A stretch of DNA of 64,000 bases. It comes from Tribonema minus (taxonomy: Eukaryota; Sar; Xanthophyceae; Tribonematales; Tribonemataceae). The notes under the pieces were generated by a model. The model worked only from the letters and a program-made list of their open reading frames with translations, searched no databases and was not told the origin of the DNA. The stretch is taken from positions 124,001 to 188,000 of the forward strand of contig JAFCMP010000510.1 of the NCBI GenBank assembly GCA_017506865.1, in the 5' to 3' direction. The position numbers and the translations under genes were made by a program. Of this stretch, positions 18,045 to 29,509 are shown piece after piece (position 1 is the first letter of the stretch; each line of letters opens with the position of its first letter).

Positions 18045-19201
18045 TAGTGACTGGCGGCGGCATCTGTGACAGCGCTCCGAAAGCCAGCTTGCAGCAGTGC
18101 TCAACTCAAACCAAGTATAGCCTGCGCCGTGCGACATGGAACATTCCCCGGAGGCGCTAACCCTAGCGAGAGGGCTTGAACTCGGCGCGGCCCAGCGCAT
18201 GTGCACGCGGAACCATCACATGGTCTGGTCGGCTTGCAACCGATCTGTCGGTCGCACACTGTGCGGAGCTCTGCAACGGCTGCGCGCGCTTCAAACTACA
18301 ACTTGAAGCTCAACAGGTCGCTCAGGCTGCGCTCGCTCGTCGGTTGACGCACGTACAGCACCCGTGCCCAGAGGCCTGCCAGGCGTTCAGACTGCACCCG
18401 CTTGCCCCCCCGTGGGTCTTTTCAAGACCGGGACAGGACAGTGTCGCTTGGTAATAGTGACGAGTGACGATGATCCGGTATTGATGCGTTGCAGAGGTGA
18501 CGCCGTACTTTTTGCGTTGAGCTTCTGCGCACGCGCGTCCGTTTCAGCAGCCTTTGTAGCAGCGCTCTGCATTAGGTAAAGCTGCTTGTCGTCAGGGTTA
18601 CCCACTTGCCTCCACTTGCTTGCACCTTGGCCGACACGTGTAGTCCTAGTAGCTTCACCCGCTGTAAACAATACAGTTGTAAAATGGTGGTGCAAGAAGG
18701 GGGCTCTGCCCCCCCCCCCCCCCCCCCCCATCCCCTGCTGCCTATACCATGACGCTTGTGTAGAGTAGCTTGGGGACGGTTTGGGGGGTAGGTGCAGCCC
18801 GGGCCAATGCTGTACAACATGCTGCACCACAGGCGAGACCCACTTGCCGACTAAGACTTTTGTCACACTGTCGCATCATGAAGAACCTGTGTTGACCACC
18901 GTGCCTTGTCACTCGGGGGCTTGCTGTTGCACACACCTGCAAGTCATACTCCATGAATGGCACAAAGAGAAAACGGCCACTTGAGCAGACGCTTCGACGA
19001 TCAACCCACCAAGGGAACGATTGTACTTTATGGCACTTCAACATCGACGACGGTGCCGGCGCCTGCGTCATCTCTCATTCAACCTCAGCAAACAGCACAA
19101 CGAGAAGCCAGCCACTTCAGCAGAAGCTCAAACACCCAAGCCGGCCGATGATGTGTGTTTGCATTGAAATATAACAGCGGCGACAGCGCTCGCATCAGCG
19201 C
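18045..19201. other. Tail-to-tail intergenic region
   Basis: It lies between the MDP-1 stop and the Hsp70-like stop. No gene supported. It contains a C homopolymer of about 18 (18712-18729) and two related ACCCACTTGCC blocks (near 18600 and 18838). Confidence 0.5.
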
Positions 19202-22200
19202 TCAACCGCCGTACACCTCGCGCCGCGCCGCGAGACTCGCGCCTAGCACGACGAGCTCCTCGGAGTGCGTGGCCACAATGGGGGTCTGCTTGAATACGCT
19301 CGCCGCCAGTGCCTGTACTGCGGGTATGCGACTGTGGAGAGAGGGGGGGGCAGGGGAAGAAAGGGGGGGGGGGGGGGGGTTACAGGGGATGAGTAATGGG
19401 GAGCGAATTAGGCTGGAACGAGGGGATGAAATGTAACGATGGGCGTGTACTTGAACATGCTCGCCGCCAGTGCCTGTACCGCAGGTATGCAACTGCGTAG
19501 AGCGGAAGGAGGGGGAGGGGGGAGGGGAAGGGGGAGCGGGGGTTAAGGGGAGCAGGTCAGGCTGACAGCAGAGTGAAATCATGGCATGAACTGCACACCC
19601 CCACACGCTTCACGCCTCATTCGGACCCTAACCCTAGCACACCTCACATCATGCACCTAAACAGAATTTGCTCACCTGCACCCGCCCACAGCAGCGCAGC
19701 TTTGATGGCATCAGTGCTCACACAACACATGCCTCATGCGGACCCTAACTGACCCTACCCCTGGCAGTAACCTGTACACCTCGCACCATGCATCTGACTA
19801 GGGTTTGCTCACCTGCACAACAGCAGCACGGCTTCAGTTTTGCGCAACTGTGCCAGCCCTGGTCCCCGGGTGAACACATCAGTCTGAGCACGTACATAGG
19901 GTATGCTCACCTGCACATACTCGCCCAGCAGCAGCACTGCTCAGACGGCACCAGCTTGCCGAACCCTAATCCTAACCCTAAGAGTGTTCTGCTCAGCGCG
20001 CACAACTAGGGCTTGCTCACCTGCAGCCGCCCACGAGCAGCACGGCTTTAACGGCATCAGTGCTCAGGCCCGCCTGCTCCAGAACGTCACGACACGGCTG
20101 AGCCGCTACCGCCATGTGGGGATCTATGAAGCGCTCAAACTGCGCGCGGGAGAGATCCATCTCCAGGTGCTGTGTGGCGGGGGTGAAAGGGGGTGGGGGG
20201 GGGGGGGGGGTTGGCAGATGTACGTCATTCGTGTGTGTTCAAAGTTCAAGTGCACATGAAGTGTAGAGGACGCTCGTCACAAGCAGCATGACGGAATGTC
20301 TCAGCTTCAGTTCATCTCCAAGGCTGCTATGAACACGTCAAACTGCGCTCATGACAAGCCCATTTCCAGATGCTGCATGTCGGGGAGCGGGCAGAGGGGG
20401 GAGGAGGGGAGGGGGGGGGGGCAATTAGCTCGTGGCAGTCGTAGATGCTCACCACAACGAGTATGAATTCTATAAACAGTCACCTTCTGTCCATGTCACC
20501 TTCTGTCCATGTCCTGCAAACAGTTTGCGAGGGGTCACGCAAAAATGCCATAGCACCAACACGTTGCAGAAGGACGGGGCCCTCTGAAGCGCAGACACGT
20601 GTCAGGGTCGTGTACGCAGTTCAAATCACGTAGCGCAAGCGGCAAACAGTAAGCCATCCCGCTGTGTGCATGTGAAGCCACATTCAAAGATTTTGGGGCC
20701 TGCCTAACAGCCGTATTGGATGAAGGCTCGGAACTGAAAACTTTGGCTTCTCATGGACTGATTTGATTTTTGATAATTGCGCGAAAATTGAAGTTCAGCA
20801 CCGGACTTGCTCTCCTTGGGGCCTGTCATATCGGCCGTGATGAAAGGCAGGCTGATGCTCATGGCCCAGCTCTCGCTGAGCTCGATCTCCGCAACGATAA
20901 TCCGCATGCCCAAGCGACCACGCTCAAGATCTGCACAAATGGATTTTCTCTCACCTTGGGGCCTGTCATGTCGGCCGTGATGAAGGGCAGATTGATGCTC
21001 GTGGCCTGGCTCTTGCTGAGCTCTACCTTTGCCGCCTCTGCAGCCTCATACAGGCGCGTCAGCGACAGCGGATCTTGTAGCAGATCGAGGCCCTTGTTCT
21101 TCTTCTTGAAGTCGGAGTTCAACTGCGCGGGCACAGAGCATGCGCAAGTTCAAATGTGAAGTTGTGAGTATTTATAAATGAAACTCTTCATTGTGCAGCG
21201 ACAGCGGGTCGTGCAGCAGATTGAGGCCCTTATTCTTCAACTAGAAGTCCAAGTTCAACTGCGGACGCAGGTTATGCACAAGTTCAAGCGTGATGCTGTG
21301 TCTGCAAATCTAGCTGCCGACGGCGTTGGTGCTGAGCTTTGCTTGTTGCGTGTTTATAAAAATCTGCCGGCTACACGTTGAAACCGTGCTGCGGATATAC
21401 TACACACCAGATGCCAACTACAACTTGCAGCCAAATCCCAAGCTCCCTAGCCTTCAGGCTCTTCTATGTACTTGCTGCAGACGGTGTTCCTACTGAGCAA
21501 CGCTATTAGCTTGCCGCGCTATGCTCCCAGCTTGTCATTTGAACACTTAAGCAAGGCTCCAAACCACACCAAGACAGCTGGAATTCCAACCCAAACTTCA
21601 AATTTCTCACCTCAGCTCCAGCGTCCGTTTGTTCCACAATGGTGCAACCTTTCTCTTTGACCATTGACTCAAACTCCAAGGCAGCAACACCAAAATTATT
21701 GAAACCCCAAGCCAAGCTTCAATTGCGCCCTCACCTCGGTCACCAGCAATTCTTCGATGTACTCGCGCCAACCGCTTTGCTGCTGAGCGATGCACTAGTT
21801 TGCCGCAAGTCTTCAACTGAAAAATTGGTGCAGAACTTCATGTTCACATGAAGTTCAACCCAAACTTCGCGGAAATTGATGCAAAACATGGAATTAATGT
21901 AAACTGCAAACCAAACTATGGAAGTTGATGCAGAACTTCAAGTTGATGTAAGCCACACTTCATGTCCGCCCTCACCTCGGCCACCAGCAGCTCTTCAACG
22001 TACTTGCCGCCAACGGCATTGCTGCTGAGCGATGCTACCAGCTTGCAGCGCAATGCCACCAGTGCTTCAATTGAACACTAACGAGTTCACCTGAAGTTCA
22101 AGCCAGACTTCGATTTCTTACCTCAGCCACAAGCAGCACTTCAATGTGCTCGCCGCCGACAGCATTGCTGCTGAGCGATGCTATCACATTGTCGCACAAT

Positions 22201-25200
22201 GCTGCAATTTTTTCAGCTGGAAATTAGCGCAGAACTTCATGCTCACCGCGTAAAAGCAAGTGAAAGTGCAACACAAACTTCAAGTTCACTCTCACCTCAG
22301 CTACCAACAGTTCTTCAATGTACTCGCCGCCAACAGCATTGCTGCTGAGCGATGTCAGTTCTTCAATTAAAAATTGATGCAGAACTTGAGATTCACATCA
22401 ACTTCAACCCAAACTTCATTCTGCCGCCCTCACCTCAGCCACCAGCAGTTCCTCAATGTACTCGCCACCAACGGCATTGCTGCTGAGCGATGCTATCAGT
22501 TTGCCACCGATGGGGGCGCCGCCACCCAAGTCCACCAGCGAGCACGACATGGTGCGGCCGCCAACGTCGACGACCGCAATTACGCCGTCACGCGCCTGCA
22601 TTTGAACCAGACAAATTCAAAAAGATCAAATCAATGAATGTATGCTTTGTAGGTATTATGTAGGTCATTTTACATGGTATTTGTTAACAGATATACATAG
22701 CTCCGCGATCTTTTGATTCGTTTTCATTGAAACTTTTCATACATGAATGGGACTATATCCGATGCTTACGCTTACGCGGCCGCCGACGTCGACGACTGCA
22801 ATCACGCCATTGCGCGCCTGCAGTTTGAGCAGATCATCGATGAAATCAATAGATTCGTTATGTGGATGAAATAAATTATTGCACATGGCATCATGCGTAT
22901 GAGATAAATTATTGCACATGGCATCACCAATGCTGAAATGAAAATATATCAAAGGTATATTTACACTGAGAAGTATATACATATACATCTCGTTGTGCGG
23001 CCGACGACGTCGACAACTGCAATTACGCCATCGCGCGCCTGCGATTTTTTTAGCATGAACACCAAGTTTATAAATTTATCATCATTTTAAAATACAGACA
23101 GGTGTGGTAACTGGCGTCCGACGTTGACGACCGCAATAACGCCATCGCGTGCCTGTCATTGAGCATACATTACAAGGAGTCCAGAAATATGTCAATGAAT
23201 GGAAAGGAAAACAAAAGATCGTAAAGCTGGCCAATGACTGGAAACGAACCAACAGAAAAGCTGTACATATAACTCAATACGTCAAAGGGTAATATTTATC
23301 GATGAAAATCTTACCCATATGCACATATGGTGGTGCAGCCGCCGACATGGACGACAGCATTGGAATTGCAAATGTTGAACTTCAAATAAATAGTCTATGG
23401 TTTTGTACATGAGAACTTAACTGCGCCTGGTAGTTGTCAATGTACTTGGAGCAATATCGGACACATATACCTGTGCGCCTTCCACGTCAACGACTGCAAA
23501 TACGCGGGTGAGTATACATATTAAATGTCAACATGTACATGTGCCGCGGTGCCAACAGCACTCAGCGCCCATTGCTACGTGTGTTGTTGAAATGAGTTTG
23601 AGTGACGTCACATCGGCAAACGCCAAATGTAGTTCAAGCTTGAGGTGCATATTCTGCACCACGAGCTCCGCATTACGCTCACGCCAAGCGTACTTCACCA
23701 TTTTCTTCAACTTTCAAGTCCGCATATTCGTCTCACGTTCAGCTGCAGCCCCATGTGCAGCGCCGCCGCGGCCGCCGCGACTGGCTCCTCGACCGTGCCC
23801 ACCACCATGATGAGAAACGGCCAGTAAGAGCCACACGGCACTGCGAGTACGCTTGTATGAAGTAGCTATTTCGAGTGTTTTTGAACTTTGAAGTGATCTG
23901 TAAGCGGGCTTTTCCTTACATCTTCCGGCAGCAGCCCCATGTGCAGCGCCGCCGCCGCCGCCACAGCCACCGGCTCCTCAACCGTCCCCGCCACCATCAA
24001 GCTTGCCACGATGCAATACGATCAGCACGAAACACGGCACTACGAGTACGGTAAAATAATTGAGAGAACTTCAAGTAATTTTCAACTGTCAAGTGCGCTT
24101 CTTCTTACCTCTTCCGGCAGCAGCCCCATGTGCAGCGCCGCCGCGGCCGCCGCAACCGGCTCCTCTACCGTGCCCGCCACCGTGAAGCCCGCCGCAGTGC
24201 CAACAGCGCTCAGCGCGGAGCGCTGCGCACCGTCAAAGTGCGGCGGCGCTGACAGCACCACTGCACCGCCGGGGCCCACCTGCAGCGGATCACGATGAGC
24301 GATGGCACGTCACATATTAAAGTTGAAGCAATGGTAGAAGCAGCGGGTCAGGCGGGCCACCGTGCTGCGTCAGGGACCAGGCGCGCTGTGCATCTCACGG
24401 AACGTTGTCACCAAGTTGAAGTGTGTTATAAGATTTGCTGCATTGTTGAGGTGCAGCGGCGCCAACAGCACCGCCGCGCCGCCGGGGCCAACCTGGGGCA
24501 GTGCGTGCGGATTGAGAAACAAAATCATTGTGATATTTGTTGAAAACCATTTTCCATTTTTAAAACCAAAGCTGTAAAGGTTTGCGGAATGAGCGGGGTG
24601 GCACGTCTCTTATTGAAGTTGAAAGAAGAATTTTATATAGCGGAAGTGACGTAAAGGCCACCGCGCCGTACCAACAGCACTCAGCGCGGAGCGTTGCGCG
24701 CTGTTGAAGTGCGGCGGTGCTGACAGCACCACCGCGCCGCCAGGGCCCACCTGCGGCGGCGCGTGCAGATCGCGAATGAGCGATGGCACGTCACTTGTTA
24801 CAGTTGAAGTGTAATACGTGCGGATCGCTGAGCGCTGTCCAAGTGCGGCAGCACCAGCGCGCCGCCGGGCCTGGCCTGCATTCAGCGCAAATGCGGATCG
24901 CGGATAAGCGATGGCACGTCTCTCACTCAAATTGAAGTAAGATGGTGGAAGTAGTGGCGTGAGCGCTGCCAGGTTGGCCAGGATGGCTGACACGACCTGA
25001 CTCCGCTGCACTGTCGCTCCCTGCCACCACCTCTGCCCCCAAGTTATTCACGCGCACAGCAATCTGACCTTAGAAGAATCGCAGTTCAAATAGTGGTGCC
25101 TACATGCCGTGTGCCCCTTGACCAATGCCACCCTGCCCAGCTTCACCCAGTGCCCCACCCCCTTCTGCCCCTAATGCATATGCGAGTGGACCTCCCACTT

Positions 25201-28200
25201 TCAGGCGCCACATTCCTGACATACCTAAGCGGTGAACAGCAAAGTGGTGCTTGCGTACCTTGTGTCCCTCGAGCGCTGCCATGCCGACTTCTGCCAATCT
25301 AACCTCTGCCATGTTGAATTTTGCCAATGTGACATCTGCCAATATGGCTTCTGCCACTCCACTTCTGAAGTGGAAAGGTTCGACCAATGAAAGGCTACAT
25401 ATGTTCTTCAACCAACGGTGCCTACATACCTTGTGCTTCTTAAGCGCTGCCATGTTGACGTCTGCTGCCAATCTGACTTCTGCCAATCAACTTCTTAAGT
25501 ATAGCTTGACCTCTGGTACCTACATACCTTGTGCTCCTTGAGCACTGCCATGTTGAAGTAGAACAGTTCAACACTTGGTACCTACATACCTTTTGCTCCT
25601 TGAGCGCTGCCATGTTGGCCAACATGTCGGATGCCACCTTGCCCAGCTGCACTGGCGCACCCCCCACATCCACCCCCAGCTCGCCCCCTCCAGCATCCAT
25701 CAATGAAAATTTGACCTTGGGGGAGGGGAGGGGGGGGGGGGAAGGGGGGGGACAGGGGCAGCACATACACCACAGTTATTATCATCAGACAGTAGAAGCC
25801 GCAGAGCGGGAGTTTTGCAACCCTCAAAAAAAGGGGCAGCGGACAAACCACAGTTATAAACATCAGACAGTAGATGCTGCAGAGCGAAAGTTTTGAGAGT
25901 TGCTGATTGCTGATTAGTATTCCTTCGGGTTGCTACATGGATGGTTTACTTCAAGTATCAGCGACTACCAGAGACAGCAGCAGCAGCAGCAGCAGCAAGA
26001 GCTATAAAAGCAAGAATCACTTTCATCCACCTCCTGCGTGTCATGCCCCTCCAGAGTATGACATACGCATTGACGACCCACGAGACAGCAGCGACACCGA
26101 TTTGTAATGTTGTACATGACACGCATGCTATACATATACTTCAAAGCATATACTTCCATGTATGTGCACATAAGGAAGCCGCCGGACAGGCAGCAGGGAC
26201 GCCCCCTAGCACACATACGTTCACGACCAATGCAATCTGAGAGTTGTAGTTGGGCAGCTACGCATTGTTGGACGTGAGCACGGGGCATCGCACACCAACA
26301 ACGAGGGAACATGTACACGTATATAATTCTGCTACTAAAAAGTAGCGTTCATCAGTGCGCTGTGCATGCGCCTGTGAACCGCGCACTTTGAAGCAGAATG
26401 CATAAAACCTTGCCAGACAGTTGCTGAACCGCCGCAGACACGAACTTCAACGCGATGCTTGTTATTTTCGTAGCTCGACCCCCGCAGATCCGAACTTCAA
26501 CCCAGTGCCTGTTATAGGAGAGAATGCACACATACCTTGCCAGACAGCTGCTCAATCGCCGACGACCCAAATTTCAACCCAATGTCTGTTATCAAAGATG
26601 AACGCGTACATACCTTGCCAGACAGCTGCACAACGGCCATTAAGTCCCAAAGCCTGTCATCAAAGTAGAACGCATACATACCTTGCCAGACAGCTCAACC
26701 GCCGATGACCCAAACTTCAACTCTGTATACATTGGTGTGCCATCGGAAGGAGTATATCTGTAGTCCTCTCCTGATTGCAAAATACCCACCACCAAAGTCA
26801 AAGAACCAGCATATATGCCATCCACAGTCCTGCTGTTGCGTGATATCCATACATACCTTGCCAGACAGCTGCTCAACCGCCGATGACCCAAACTTCAATC
26901 CGATGAACGGCTGCACGCCCAGCATTGTCGCCTGCGGCATCTGCCACCGCTGCGCCTTGGCTAACTGCCCCACAACAGGTTCCCCACCCGCCATGCTGTA
27001 GCTGACCTGCAACAAGGTACACACTAATTTAGTACATGTGGTGCCAAAATTGCACAGCAGAAGGGAGATGACGCGCGATGGTCCCGACCCTAACCCTGAC
27101 CCTAACCCTAGCCCTGCTTCTGGCCTTGGCCTGCTGCCCTACAACCGGGTCCCTCCCCGGCATGCTGTAGCTAACCTGCAACACGGAACAGAAATGGTGC
27201 GTCAATATGTAAGCTAAGTCGATGAACTTCTAAGTACTTGACACTAACCTGCAACACGGAACAGGAATGGTGCCTGATTATGTAAGCAAACTCCGATGGG
27301 CTTCGAAGCATTTGATGCTTGCTTCAGCTGCCGCATCATGGGCTTGCTGCCTTCACATTTGCCGGATGCTGCCCCACAACCGCGTCTCCGCCCGCCTTGC
27401 TATAGCTCACCTGTGACAAGGTACTGGCAGGTTTGGTGTATTCGGTGCACAACTGCACAGTAACAGGGAGATGACACGCGATGATCCTAAACTCAACCCT
27501 AACTCCCAACCCGCCCAAACCTTGGCCTGCTGCCCTACGACAGCGTGCCCGGCCGCTATGCTGTAGCTAAACTGGGACACGGCAAGTAATAGTTGGTGCC
27601 TCTGATACGCGTACTTCGGATGTACTTGACACCAGCTTCAGCTGCCACGCCATGGGCTGCATATCACTAAATTTTATACACTTCAAAATATATATGATAA
27701 GCATATTTAGCACCAGCTCAGTTGCCACATCTAAGCTTCATATCACGTGACTTCAGTTTTGGGCCACCCTATAACCCGACTCAAGAAATGAAACTGTCAT
27801 CAGACCTGATGCATTGCCATCCATGCCATAGCTCATGATCAGACGTTAAGCTTGTTCTACTGAAACACCACTGCAAGCGTTCACAAAAACTACGTCCACT
27901 AAGGCCCTCCTGGTTCTCAGCGACCTCCGGCTCACGCCCCTGCCCCACACAAATTTCTGTGCATATGACAGAAGCTTCAACTTCTGCAATAGTTCATGCA
28001 CAGCCACAACTTCAACTTCTAACGCACCACAGCGGGCGTCCACCGCAATCCCTCCCGGTTCTCCACGACCTGCGGACCCTTCCCCTCCCCCATTACCACA
28101 AATTCAACATCATTGGTGTGTGCTTCACATACCCGCGACCAAAAGTTCAACTTCACAATGACCAAAACTTCAACTTCTGACGCACCACAGCGGGCGTTCA

Positions 28201-29509
28201 CCGCGACTCCTCCCAGTTCTCCACGACCTCCAACCCTTTCCCCTCCCCCATGACCAAAATTCAACATCTTTGGTATGTACTTCACACACACGCGACCCAC
28301 TCAACTTTGCAATGACCAAAACTTCAACTCATGATGCACCACAGCGGGCGTCCACCTCGACGCCTCCTGGTTCTCCACAACCTCCAGCCCCTTCCCCTCC
28401 CCCATGACCACAACTTCGACTTGTGATGTAATACCATTGGTAACAGCGTCAACTTCTGATGCAGTGGTGTACTACCATTGATAACAACGTCAACTTGTGA
28501 CGCACCACAGCGGGCGTCCAGCGTGACCCCTCCCGGTTCTCCACGACTTCCGGCCCCTTCCCCTCCCCCTCGCACACCCCCAGCCGCATGCTGATGGTCC
28601 CAAAGTCCAGCCCAAAGGCGGGGCCCGCCATCGCCGAGCCTGCGAACTGCGACGCGTCGATATTCGGGTCCGGCGCCGTGGGATTGGCTGCCCGCTGCGC
28701 CTGTTCCTCCGCCTCTATCTCGCGCATGCGCTTGCCCGCGCGAATGAGATATCTGGGGGTAGCGCCGGGGGGGGGGGGGGGGGGGAGGGGGGGGGTCAGA
28801 TAGGGGCAGGGCTAAGGGCGATTTGAAAAGGCAACTGGGGCAACTGAGGTTGACTGCGTTTCGCGTTACCAAAGTTCATATGCAAACAAATAGTACTTCA
28901 ATAAAAAAGCATTGTATCAGATAAATAAATCGGCCGCGCGCTGTGGTCAGTTTGATTTAATTGCTGTTCACACTGCCGGCTCTGAGCAGGAGTCATCCAG
29001 AACGAACACTCATAATGACCTGCTCCAAATAGTACTCAGGCAACGGTTGAGCAGGTGTGTGGCATTATCTATTGGTGGAAGGCATTCAATATGACGGCTG
29101 ACCGCACCTCGTCACGTAGAGCTCTACGATCTTTTGATTCGTTTCCATGTATGCAGCGCAGTCTGATCGAAGTTTTGCAGAATTCGGCGTACATACCAAG
29201 GCTGCTTATGCTGCCAATTACGGCAGCAATGGGCAGCACGTCAAACCCCAAGACATAATCAGTCCCTTGAAATGCAAAGCCGTCACACATTCATATTCAA
29301 CTTTCACCAAGAACTTAAGTAACATATCATCATTTGTTTTCATTATTCTCACAAATGTACTTCTTGCTGCGGATGTACCTCAGGCCGGTGGCGGCGATGG
29401 CGATGCCGATGCCCGCCGCGATAATTGGCAGAACCTCCGCGCGGGGCGTGGCGTGGAACAGGCGCCGTTGCTCATCCAAAAGGGCCGTCTGTGCTGGCGC
29501 ATGCTTAGC
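19202..29509 (-). CDS. Hsp70-type ATPase-domain protein with N-terminal membrane segment, no substrate-binding domain (5' end not found)
   Basis: Nine minus-strand exons: 29509-29379, 28752-28506, 27006-26857, 25715-25590, 24279-24109, 22595-22434, 21122-20955, 20169-20021 and 19331-19202. All phases interlock (2/1, six 0/0 joins, 2/1). Hsp70 landmarks follow in order: [14 protein letters not shown] (phosphate 1), [67 protein letters not shown] (phosphate 2, normally DLGGGT), [37 protein letters not shown], and [16 protein letters not shown] (adenosine motif). TGA follows directly after [11 protein letters not shown], where Hsp70 would enter its linker and peptide-binding domain. Before the ATPase domain are a hydrophobic segment ([18 protein letters not shown]) and an acidic, Ala-rich spacer. 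Known ATPase-only relatives are HSPA13/STCH-type proteins; orthology is not claimed. Exons upstream of 29509 were not resolved. Confidence 0.88.
19332..20020 (-). repeat. Acceptor-edge copy of the last Hsp70-like exon and donor-edge copies of exon 20021-20169
   Basis: The block GCCAGTGCCTGTAC(T/C)GC(G/A)GGTATGC with following G-runs occurs at the exon (19305) and again at 19470-19540. GCTCACCTGCA...GCCCA..AGCAGCAC blocks occur near 19668, 19807 and 19909 before the real donor at 20015-20020. Confidence 0.82.
20170..20954 (-). repeat. Acceptor-edge copy of exon 20021-20169 and donor-edge copy of exon 20955-21122
   Basis: Block TCAAACTGCGC...ATTTCCAGATGCTG with a G homopolymer recurs at 20338-20425. 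The stretch 20805-20895 repeats the exon 7 end (CTTGGGGCCTGTCAT(A/G)TCGG) for about 75 bp. Confidence 0.8.
21123..22433 (-). repeat. Acceptor-edge copies of exon 20955-21122 and at least five donor-edge copies of exon 22434-22595
   Basis: An acceptor-side copy lies at 21195-21265. Donor-side blocks (CCTCACCTC(A/G)GC(C/T)ACCAGCAG, CAACGGCATTGCTGCTGAGCG) recur near 21732-21800, 21968-22045, 22122-22190, 22290-22358 and at the real exon (22428-22505), with a weaker one near 21470. Each is trailed by AACTTCA words. Spacing is about 110-240 bp. Confidence 0.88.
22596..23510 (-). repeat. Acceptor-edge copies of exon 22434-22595
   Basis: The block GC(G/C)GCCGACGTCGACGACTGCAAT(T/C)ACGCCAT(T/C)GCGCGCCTG recurs near 22777-22822, 22998-23042 and 23112-23157, with decayed versions at 23337-23370 and 23475-23505. 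The first three keep the sense acceptor CAG|GC(G/A)CGC. A partial dispersed repeat (GATCTTTTGATTCGTTTTCA) lies at 22707-22727. Confidence 0.87.
23725..24108 (-). repeat. Donor-edge copies of Hsp70-like exon 24109-24279
   Basis: The block GCAGCCCCATGTGCAGCGCC, GCC(G)CCGC..C(T/C)GGCTCCTC recurs at about 23742-23812 and 23930-24000 and at the real exon (24118-24180). The second copy is in a clear CTTACATCTTCCGGCAGCAG context, a near-intact donor. Confidence 0.87.
24280..25080 (-). repeat. Acceptor-edge copies of Hsp70-like exon 24109-24279
   Basis: The block CCAACAGC(G/A)CTCAGCGCGGAGCG, G(T/C)GCTGACAGCACC, GCCGCC(G/A)GGGCCCACCTGC recurs near 24455-24500 (short), 24660-24800 (140 bp, very close) and 24822-24920 (decayed). 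Each is followed by GAGCGATGGCACGTC. Confidence 0.87.
25090..25589 (-). repeat. Donor-edge copies of Hsp70-like exon 25590-25715
   Basis: The block ACCTACATACCTTGTGCTCCTTGAG(C)(A/G)CTGCCATGTTG recurs near 25250-25285, 25415-25460 and 25505-25560, with a weaker one near 25100. The copies at 25420 and 25515 keep the sense donor AAG|GTATGTAGGTACC. Confidence 0.87.
26343..27575 (-). repeat. Donor-edge and acceptor-edge copies flanking Hsp70-like exon 26857-27006
   Basis: Donor-side: ACATACCTTGCCAGACAGCTGCTCAAC recurs near 26405, 26533, 26608 and 26675 (four copies). Acceptor-side: CATGCTGTAGCT(G/A)ACCTGCAACA with upstream CTGCCC(C/T)AC(A/G)AC recurs near 27130-27185, 27365-27420 and 27525-27575. 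Copies on both sides of one exon make this a clear example of the pattern. Confidence 0.9.
27870..28505 (-). repeat. Four donor-edge copies of the Hsp70-like phosphate-1 exon
   Basis: GACGCACCACAGCGGGCGTC, CACC(G/T)CGA..CCTCC(C/T)(G/A)GTTCTC and CCCTTCCCCTCCCCC blocks recur near 28020-28090, 28180-28250 and 28330-28405, and in shortened form near 27885-27945, spaced 140-170 bp. The real exon end begins at 28506. Confidence 0.9.
29072..29152 (+). repeat. Dispersed repeat, copy 3 (GATCGTAGAGCTC family)
   Basis: Shares TATTGGTGGAAGGCA, ACGGCTGACC and CGTCACGTAGAGCTCTACGA, then TCTTTTGATTCGTTTCCAT, with copies at 16186-16277 and 8016-8108. It lies in the first resolved Hsp70-like intron. Confidence 0.8.
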
